Shown piece after piece: positions 55,404 through 64,000 of a stretch of 64,000 nt of DNA. The DNA is taken from contig NC_088708.1 of NCBI RefSeq assembly GCF_963576615.1, positions 27,597,191 through 27,661,190 on the forward strand. Reading direction: 5' to 3'. The notes under the pieces are model-generated. The model was not told the origin of the DNA. It saw nothing but the letters and a program-made list of their open reading frames with translations, and did no database searches. Origin of the DNA: Watersipora subatra. Lineage: Eukaryota > Bryozoa > Gymnolaemata > Cheilostomatida > Watersiporidae. Numbering within the stretch: position 1 is the first letter of the stretch; every line of letters begins with the position of its first letter. The position numbers were made by a program, and so were the translations under genes.

Positions 55404-56241
55404 GGGGTAAGTTGTGCCAGTATTCAGTATTTTCGGCCTAAAATTTAAGTATTTGAAGATATTTTACTGAGAGTCACAGCTACTGTACACATTAACCTTG
55501 CAAAGCTTTTAAACATAAGCACTAATGATTAGCAGCAAAATATTTTGTACAATTTACATTTTTGTAGCAGTTTATAGTGACACAACCTACCCCGTTAGTG
55601 GGTCAGTTGTGCCACCCAACCGAATGGCCTGGGGTAAATAGTGCTAGGTAAAAAATGCCCAATTTAACTGCAAGTGTAAATTTTAAAATAGGTTTATTAT
55701 TTAACCCAACTTCATAGCATATAATATTAGTAAAAAACCTGACTTATATTTTCAGATAGCATAGAATAGCATCAAAAATGCCTGTTTACTCTATCATAAA
55801 GCCACTTACTGCAGATGAACACCAATTCTGACTACTTCAACATTTTTTGTGCCGGCTATTGGTCTCTGCTGTAAGCTCCGCCATATCCTTGTTATCTGTG
55901 TTAGATTCAACAACAGTTTTGGGTTTTCGTTTCATTCCTCTGTTTGTAGGGTTGCTTGTTTGCTTTTGGTTTTTTTTATCATGCTGTTTTTGTTCTATTC
56001 AATTCTTTTCAGGTGAGTTCGTCAAAATTGTGGCCGGGAAGTTTTTTTTCTGTTTGTTTGTTTATGCAGGCCTGCCTTTGAAAGAGGTAACATTTTTTCT
56101 TGAGTTATGCGAAAATGCCAACATTTATTGAAACTTGAGGTGTCTCTGAAATAATCTCATCTCTTTGATCACTAGAGTTGCTTGATCCAGCTGCATCATC
56201 TTTTGACAAAGATTGGTCTGTTACCATATTTGCAGCAAATA

Positions 56242-57071
56242 CAGTCAAACATGGATAACTTGAACTTCACGGGACCGAGCGAAAGTGTTCAAATTATCAG
56301 AGCGTTCAAGTTATCAGAGCACTGTCACAAGTCCATGTATTTACTTATTTATTAGTAGATACATGTACATATACAAACTATAATATAAATCAAAAGCATA
56401 AATGGCTTGTTTCAAATTAAATGCTTCTAATGTAAAGTTTAAAACGTTTTTTATCAAAAAGTATAGAGATTTTTCTATCATTTGAGATTGGTTTGTTGTT
56501 TGAGGTGATGTTATGCCAGGACGTTTTTTAGATTGACATTGGCAAAACTTGATCGTTGTTGAAATGCTCAAAAGAAAAGACATCTTTTTTTTTTAGCGTT
56601 TTACCCACGATCAATTTTGCCGATTTTTCTTGAAGTCTATGCAAAGCTTACCTCACTTTTAACCATGAGGTCAACAGAACACTATTTTCTCATAAAAACC
56701 TCAATAAATAATATTCACAAACAAACTTTACCTCGCTTACGAAGGGCGATCGCTAAGCGGATGTTTGGTATAAATCAAATTTCACCAAACCTTTAGAAAA
56801 GTCGTTGACAAAAATATTTTGCCGATGGTGGTAATAACGACGCTTATGAATTACGAAAAGTTGAGGTTTACCTCTATGACTTGGAATAAAGTCATTTTCT
56901 AAAGCGATAACAACCGTTTCGGTAGCCATTGGGCAAAAAACAGTTCGAGTTAACAGTGTTGAGTTTGAGTTATCTATAGCAATTTATCATTACGTGGGAA
57001 CGGACCAAAAAAACCGTTTGAATTAACTATGTGTTCAAGCTATTCGTGGACGAGTTATCCATGTTTGACTG
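56242..57071. mobile_element. MITE with 19-bp TIR and TA target duplication, nested in the transposase relic
   Basis: CAGTCAAACATGGATAACT at both ends in inverted orientation, flanked by TA (56240-56241 and 57072-57073), the Tc1/mariner target. At 830 bp no transposase is encoded; the frame 56341-56583 is unrecognised. It interrupts the older transposase-like sequence just after its DET-like motif. Confidence 0.88.
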
Positions 57072-57073
57072 TA

Positions 57074-57500
57074 CATGGTTTTGAGAAATCATTAAATTTA
57101 AAGGAAATATTCCAGCGGACCAGTGCAGCGGATTTTGAACCGTCGTGATTTCTGTTTTATTTTTGTTATGAATAGCATCTGCTGTGAAGCTATATTTGAG
57201 CGTTACATCGTACAAACTTTTAACAAGGTGCTCAATAGCAGGTTTGTTGAAAGCTGTTTGATGTGCATTTGAATTGGCTTCTGGTTGCCGAATCAACAGA
57301 TTTGTTCTTTTCATACAACCTCTTAATCAATCGCAACCTGCACTTTGATTTTTTGACCAACTTGGTAGAGCTTTGATTTTGTTTGCATTTGCTAAATCAA
57401 AAACTAGCTTTCGACATTTTAGGTCCTAGCCTGCAAAAGCAGTCTGCCATTGCAATAATATGCTTCGCAAGTTTCCTTTTCATTTGTAAACACTTGATGT
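57074..57500 (-). pseudogene. CENPB/Tc5-type HTH and start of DDE domain of a transposase (relic)
   Basis: On the minus strand, around 57420-57320, a Tc5/CENPB-type HTH segment can be read with frame interruptions (ANANKIKALPSWSKN, then a stop near GCD). It is followed by MKRTNLLIRQPEANS and FNKPAIEHLVKSLYDV. FTADAIHNKNKTEITTVQNP then aligns with the family's conserved N-V-DET-G-TTVQ-P block, in which the catalytic Asp is replaced here (HNKNKTE). Stops and the MITE insertion make it non-functional. The family is recognised from memory of pogo/Jerky-type transposases. Confidence 0.7.
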
Positions 57501-57783
57501 GCAGCAGCAATTTATTTATATCTGTAACTAACATTTTTTGCTGTCAGATATTTTGCCAATGTCATTCATTCTAATTCCACATTTTAGTCATTCTTCTGCT
57601 GCAGATCTGCTTCTCAAATTTTCTTCATTCTCAAGAGTTGATGCTTGAATGAAGTCCCTCTCTGAAGTAGAGCCTATCTCAGTTTTTCTTGTATAATTGT
57701 GTGCCATTTTTTGCTATAAAATACAAATCTTATTTTACTGCAATCAAATATGGGATAAGTTGTGCCATGACAGAACTTACCCC

Positions 57784-60700
57784 GATCATGATAGCACTTT
57801 TCCAAAACGGTTTAGTAACAAATTATATTGCGAGTAAAACAGTATGAGCTATAACAAGATTCTCAATTTACATACTGTATATGAATCTTAGTGTATGTCT
57901 ATCGTTCGTCTATCCTGTTATAGCCATGAAATTTTAGCTGTGAAAAATCACCTTCGTACCGCATTTGAGCGACATTCAAATCGTAAGTCTACTAACAGGT
58001 GCACATAACCACAAGACTAAGCCATTCTTATCATTTCCATTTCCCTTACTACATACAATACTCTATATCTTTTTCGCGATCGCACACGCTAAATGAGCAC
58101 TTTTTATTATTAATTAATATTACCTTTTTCGTTTGTTATTTTTTGAAATTTTTAAAAGCAAATTTTTTTTCTATTACGTAATTGTTTAATTTTTAATGTT
58201 CAAATATGCCGCTTCAATATCCTATGTGTTGTTACACCCTTATTTTTTTAAGGTTTGATTGCTAAATCTCTAAAGGCTAAATACTTTTCACGAGGACAGT
58301 TGTATTATCTCAAGTAGGAATTGCCTCTACATTCTCTTTCCGTTTGGTCAGACAAAGTACCAAACAAAGACAGTTGAATATCTCATTTTTATGTTTGTAC
58401 CAGTATCAAGAGGCACCAGTATCGTCCATCAAAACTTTGAATACATTGAGCTTCAGCTGCAACAGTAAACTGTTTTTATACACACACTTCCATGTACTCA
58501 TTGTTTTATTTTTTGAAAATATATTTGAACGGCACAAAAACACTTTTATGCAATTCAGATGAAACTAACAAAATATTTTGCCTAAAATTTTATCTTAGAT
58601 TTTATTTATTAGCCTAAAATATAAAAATTTGAAAATAATTCACCAGTTTAATGATTATTAAAGCATGTGCAGCAAGATGGTGGCCATATCCTGTTGTTCA
58701 ACTCGGAGAGGAGAATTCTATTTCAATACTTGAAAGCTTCGATATGCGCAACAATACAGCCAATACTAGCTTTGTGAAGTTTCAGTTATATTTAAAATAT
58801 ACATGTACGTAAATACAAAATACCATGAAATTTTAACTATTGTTTTACAAAATATCCAAAGTTGGCAGTGTGTAGCTCTTTTATAGGATAGCAAATCTGA
58901 TCAATGATTATACAGTCATACATATGAATGGGTCCGATATATTTTTACTGGAGCAATGTAAACAACCTTTAAAACTTACTGGTGCTATTTGTGAGAAAGA
59001 GCCTTCAAAGATGAAAAATTCAGCCGAGGAAATTCGTCTGCTTTGCATAAAGCAGCTGAAGCTCAATGCTTCAATTATTTGAGTAAAAAACAACATCATT
59101 TTAACAAACTTACAATAAACTGAATTATAGAAGTTTTCAGGTTTTTAAGGCAGGAGTTACAGCCCCCAAAATCGTGACCATTGAATATCCGCAGTTTACG
59201 CCATGTAGATATATCGCACATTTGTGCAATTAACAACTTGAGATGTATTGATGCTGGTTATTCAAAACTCTAATGGTTACATAAAATATTTCAGTATGGT
59301 TCAATCCTTACTAAATTTTAAACGAAATCAATAGCTTTTAGTGAAAGTAAAATTTTTAAAATCAAAAATAGACTTATTTCAATTGAATTCATAAATCAGC
59401 TATAAAAATCATGTTTTAAACCAAGTTGGTTAGACATTATGCATGGAACTAAAATAAATAAATGAAGAATTACACCATAATCCTTAGAAAAAATTTTTTA
59501 ATTGAACAGCTTGCAGTGCATGTTGAAATAAGTATTAGGAAAGCATAAACTTCAGATGCTTATTACTTCAACAAGTTGCTAAAGTTAAACCAAGCTTTTC
59601 TACTGTTGAAAACTCTTGAAGTTAATGTTTTCAGCCATTACATAACTTTATTATGAAACTTTAGGTGGCATTACCTTGAATGTGTATGATAATGTAGAAT
59701 GCTACAAATGAAGGAATAAATCTTTCTTTATACACGACTCACTAACTTAGCACCAACTCTTGTAAAGCACCATTAACATGTAGTTATTGTACACAGACAT
59801 GTAGGCTTTGTACAAGCTCATATACATCATACGGGGCATATTCAATGTACATATTTTACTAACTATATTCCCATTACACTTTAATCAGCAACTCAGAAAT
59901 TTCACTACCTAGTGTATATTCAAGCAAGCACTGCTGTGCGACCATATAACGCTATACTGTATACATTTCTTGTATATAGTAGAGTGTTGAAAATAACTTG
60001 GTTTTTTTTAAAATACTTGGTGCAGACTTGAAAATAACAATATATACAAACATTGCTTTATCCAAACTCTGCCTTCCCCAACCCCAAAAACGACCTCCCT
60101 TGAACCAAGTATCTTCCCCCATCTTAATATACATCTCAATCTAAAATTAAATTTGCTTTTAGCAATTATAGGTATGGAGGTAATCAACAAGCCTTTTATG
60201 AAGTTAACGCTTTAGAAATATTGAAAAAAAGAATAAAATCTAATCTATGGTCAGTATTATATAACTTACTGCGTTTGCGTATTTTACATTTAGCACTTCA
60301 GTCCCAGACCTGAAACTTTTAAAGGAGTTACAGATATTTATAAATATTGTATTTATTTTTTAGCATGAACAGGTTTTTCATAAAAATTTATTTGAAAGGT
60401 TTTGTCTTTTCACAACTATTTAAACGTATCAACCCTCTTTTAAAGATTGATTTATTACACTATTTACATGTATGTACCAATTTCATTCTTTATTCTCAAA
60501 GGATTTATCTTACCTATGTAAAGAAAGCAACTCCTTTAACTACAGCTAAAATATTTGTGCGCTCGCTGTTTTTATTACTAACTTATGCCCACCCACAATT
60601 ACCTAATAAAAAGCTACTCCTTGATTATTCAAACATTTGTATATAAACTCTACTAGATCATATTGGATATCTTAAATGGTTTTTAGGCTGTTAATGCAAG

Positions 60701-61113
60701 AACATGCGAAAGTGCGGTGACTTAGTTCTTTAAAAGTTGCCAAGTTTCTCAGTGAGCTGCAAATCAGCTAGAGAACAGGCTGTTAGATGAGCTCTGATTC
60801 AAGTAAAATATTTTTAGAAAGCGTAAGCCAAATTTGTAAGTTTTGCTCTATGGCTTGTTCTTTAGTTGTTCTTTCAAAATCTAATCATAGCCTTAGGGTT
60901 GGCTCATAAATCAACATCATGACGCCAACATCATGAAGCCTTACCTCTACGCATTCTTCTGATTATTACATGTAATGCTCTTATTGGTAGATGACTTGAG
61001 CTTTGTATTGGTCGATACTAAAAACTGATTACGTAAATGTTTGCATGCTTCATAGATAAATAGATGATAGATAGATGTACATGTACTAAAAGATATATAC
61101 ATATATATATATA
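57784..61113. other. No gene recognised
   Basis: AT-rich. A 17-bp inverted pair (gcattgagcttcagctgc type) lies at 58444-58460 and 59052-59068, without other support for an element. Frames at 58344-58562, 58908-59099, 59952-60190 and 60347-60646 have no recognised family. Confidence 0.5.
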
Positions 61114-62439
61114 TCGTAAAACCTTTATTTGAAAGCTCTGGCGCGCTATTTTTCAACCCTATCTTTATAGTGGCGCTTTATTAGAGGTAACGTCAAAATA
61201 AAGGGTGCTGTAGTATCTTTCAAAGACCTCGTCAAAATTTTTTGAAAATAAATGTAACCCTTTCACAGCGAAATGGATGTCACCTATATTTTGCATTCTC
61301 TTTTGGGCAGCGCGACATTAACTTTTTTGATGCAAGAAATTTGCTAGCTTACCTCCAACTTGTCGTAGTTCTCTAAGTAAATGTGCTTAGGGAAACTGAT
61401 ACATGTCTCTGCCATTTAACATCTATTGCTTGCAATTAACCTACAATGATTTTATAGCCTTCGTTGCAAGTTGGTGGAGCTTTCATGGTTTTTGTTTCAT
61501 TCAAAATTTGAAGGCATATTTTCTTTTTATAACTATATTTAGCAAGGTTGCATAAAAGCTCATTGCGCTCATTGATATGTTTGCTACAGTTTGCAGCCAA
61601 AACTGGCGTTTTATGTGCTATAGAAGAGGAGTTATAAGCGTCGATATATTGTAAGCTGAGTTTATATAACCGCAATTATGTTAACAAATAATATGCTATA
61701 AACCTGCAAGCTTATAAGTTATATAATAATAATCTATCAAACACTACAAATATATATTCAAGAAAAAGTGCCATAAACAAGCTATATTTATAATACATTC
61801 AGAAACAAATAATAACATTTTTGAGCCAAAAAATTAGCATCGTTTGCTCGGGCAGTTGCGTTCTGATTGTTGTCTTCACTTGAAACCATTTTATATGCTT
61901 CTAGCTGTTCAGTACCTTCTAGAGTATCTTTTGGCCTCAGCTTCTCTGCTGCACAACCAAGTTAGTCGATATTAGCGTCCAAACAATTTTTTAGCAAAGT
62001 AAAACTTGTATGCAATAAAATTTACACACTGTGCAAACAAAACGAATCTATGCGAGATCAAACAAGAAACTACTAGTAGCCTGATATAGTTACTAATTAT
62101 TTCTATGGTGATGCGATCAGATTTTTAATAAAAAGCCGTAAAGACTTGAGTTGGAAAACGTATTTAGATACGAACAGAAACAACGAAAGAATTAATTGTT
62201 ATTGACGTAATTAAGTCATTATCAGTGCAGTTTTGTGAACACTTTTCTACTGATCACTTGCTATTATGGGTTCGACAATGTCAAGAATGTCAAATAGTGG
62301 CAGTCAAATAGGTTTGACGTTCAAATAGAAGTAGCGTTCAATTACAGGGTGGATTTCGATTTTTCAACTTTTTTCTTTGGTAGTGCTCATATAGAGGTGG
62401 TGTTTTAACAAAGGTGGCATTTAAATACAAGTTTTAATG
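61114..62439. mobile_element. TA-flanked non-autonomous DNA transposon, copy 2 (diverged)
   Basis: Same family as 48425-49722. Its left end is tcgtaaaacctttatttgaa. The interior shares cctcgtcaaaatttt, aatgtcacctatattttgc-like and tctattgcttgcaattaa segments in the same order, and the degraded right end is aagttttaatg|ta. It is more decayed at its ends than copy 1. TA at 61112-61113 and 62440-62441. Confidence 0.75.
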
Positions 62440-62440
62440 T

Positions 62441-62502
62441 ACATTATATATATATATTTATATATATATATTTATATATATATATTTATATATATATAAA
62501 TG
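62441..62502. repeat. TA-rich microsatellite
   Basis: tatatatatttatatatata units. A second TA tract is at 62911-62947; together they bracket the retrotransposon fragment. Confidence 0.85.
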
Positions 62503-62514
62503 TCCTGTTATGTC

Positions 62515-62850
62515 CTAGCAAACCAACCAGATATAGTGGTGGTGGACAAGGAGAACAAGAGAGCTACTATAATAGATATAGCAGTACCCAATGACTGCAA
62601 TATAGACAACAAAGAAAAAGAAAAGGTAGAGAAATATCTCTCTCTTGGATAAGAGATTGAAAAATGCTGGGATGTAAGAACAACTGTAATCCCAGTAGTC
62701 ATTGGGGCACTGGGCGCAATAACACCGGCGCATAAAATGTGGCTTGCCCAAATACCAACAGCAATCAACTCAGGTGAGTTGCAGAAAAGTGCGCTACTGG
62801 GAACAGCTAAGATCTTAAGGCGAGTGCTCAAACTCCCAGGTCTCTGGTAG
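62515..62850 (+). pseudogene. C-terminal fragment of a non-LTR retrotransposon ORF
   Basis: 112 codons: NQPDIVVVDKENKRATIIDI is followed by AVPND, then VIPVVIGALGAITPAHKMWL, then LQKSALLGTAKILRRVL. The PD...D.K arrangement followed by IDIAVP resembles the restriction-like (PD-(D/E)XK) endonuclease region at the end of R2-type and related non-LTR polyproteins. One in-frame TAA at 62650 interrupts it, and no RT domain precedes it. It is a 5'-truncated dead copy. Confidence 0.72.
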
Positions 62851-62947
62851 GAGACTTGAGTTAGAGCAGAAACTACCACCCATACGGGTTAACCGGGGTG
62901 AGGAAACAATTTATATATATATATATATACCTATATATTTATATATA

Positions 62948-64000
62948 TGGATACTGTAAAAAGTGTCAGTGTACTTAAGATGAATGCTCAATAAAATTGA
63001 ATCAATTTCAGAGCTAAAATATTTCAATTAATTGAAAGAGAACACTTTGGGATTTAAAGCCATTTCTATTTATAAATGGTTTTAAATAGAAATGGGCAGA
63101 TGGACGAACACGGTTCGTAGTATAGCAAAAAAAATTGTAGTAAATTATGGCCAGTGGAAACAGATGTGTTTAGTTTGTATCCTAGCAACAAATAACAGTA
63201 TGCAATACTTTAGAAAGCACAGTGTTATTTATCATTTGATGATGTAGCACAGAACCAAATCATCAACTGTAATAATTAATAGAATGTACAATGTTCCAAT
63301 TCTTACTATTACATACTTAACATGTAATTGTTCTACGGTATTATAACACACAACTATAGGTGCTAGTAATTGTCTTAAAATAAGTATCATGCATAATTAG
63401 TTGCCAGCCTCTTGTGGTGTAACTTGTAAAATACACTTGTAAAAATTTGATGCCCTCTTACAACTACCTTTCATGTAATATGAATTACAAACTACCTTAA
63501 ACCATTTTGTGTTAGTAAATATTCAAAACAGTTGAAGTTTACAGCCATATCCTGTTCCGAAGTTCTAAATGGTGTTTAGGAACTTGAAATGGAACTTAAG
63601 ACAAGTCGGTTTATGTATAATTTTATGGTAAGTGTATTCAAAAAATTAATCACTTAGATAGCCAGTAAATTATTTGTATCATGTTGTGTGTACCTATAGT
63701 TTTGACAAATATGTTTTTAACAATGGTTTTTATACACCATTCGCCATGCAGATCAAAACGCGTTAAAAATGGGTACAATAGAGTACTTTATGCAAGCAGT
63801 CAGTTGTCTATTATAAGAACAATTGTAGGATACCAAAATCCTATTCATAAGAAACTTTCTAGAATACATTCAACTCAATTCAGAATACATTCTAGTTGAC
63901 ATACATAATAATTTATGTTCAGCCACAAAATATGACAGAGTTATCTGCTCTTTTTCTGTTGTAATAAAATAAAAAACACTGCTCCTAATTTATAATATTC
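62948..64000. other. No gene recognised at right edge
   Basis: AT-rich, with chance frames only (63681-63899). Confidence 0.5.

Larger units (their letters stand above)
55404..57783 (-). mobile_element. Degenerate pogo/Tc5-like DNA transposon
   Basis: The outer ends are inverted: ggggtaagttgtgccag at 55404 and, reversed, ggggtaagttctgtcatg from 57783. Extra subterminal copies of the gttgtgcca motif lie near 55608 and 57759. The interior holds a transposase relic on the minus strand. A separate MITE (56242-57071) is inserted in it. A target duplication is not clear, so the exact ends are approximate. Confidence 0.65.

Noticed and set aside
58444-59068. 17-bp inverted pair as TIRs of a MITE
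   Set aside because: Flanking bases show no target duplication and the similarity stops at once on both sides.
60347-60646. 99-codon plus-strand frame with hydrophobic composition
   Set aside because: Phe/Leu/Tyr/Ile-rich from AT-rich DNA; no domain, no conserved neighbours, no splice signals.

Overview
The window is animal nuclear DNA. It is AT-rich, its genes are split by introns with GT/AG borders, and four recognisable metazoan genes are present: CUL2, IQCB1/NPHP5, CRCP/RPC9 and a class A GPCR. Long introns, many minisatellites and several transposon classes suggest an invertebrate with a repeat-rich genome. A lophotrochozoan would fit, but the sequence alone does not settle the phylum.

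Layout, left to right. Positions 1-7905 hold the 5' part of a cullin-2 gene on the minus strand (four coding exons found; the rest lies beyond the left edge). Its introns carry AT microsatellites, a ~500 bp polypurine tract, a 43-bp minisatellite and a small TIR element. No gene is seen in 7906-20793. That stretch holds a 2.15 kb long-inverted-repeat element with an 8-bp target duplication (11517-13668) and a decayed but structurally complete Ty1/copia retrotransposon (14651-19143). A two-exon class A GPCR lies at 20794-23059 (+). A probable two-exon single-pass membrane protein follows at 24239-27752 (+).

Positions 28694-48017 hold a complete IQCB1 (nephrocystin-5) gene on the minus strand. 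I traced twelve coding exons with consistent phases, giving 581 codons. Its introns carry five different minisatellite arrays and a young, nearly intact Ty3/gypsy-type element (42226-46501) with 150-bp LTRs and a 5-bp target duplication. An intronless CRCP/RPC9 reading frame follows at 54175-54579 (+), facing away from IQCB1. The right end (55404-62950) is transposon debris: a pogo/Tc5-like transposase relic interrupted by a MITE, two related ~1.3 kb TA-flanked elements (one of them upstream, at 48425), and a non-LTR retrotransposon fragment between TA microsatellites.

The host genes belong to unrelated processes: ubiquitin ligation (CUL2), cilium/transition-zone function (IQCB1), RNA polymerase III (CRCP) and signalling (GPCR). 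They are neighbours, not an operon. The most unusual signals are a dispersed family with Helitron-like ends carrying a tRNA-like segment on the opposite strand, tandem arrays that include splice-donor sequence of IQCB1 exons, and the composite inverted-repeat element with a minisatellite expanded inside one arm.
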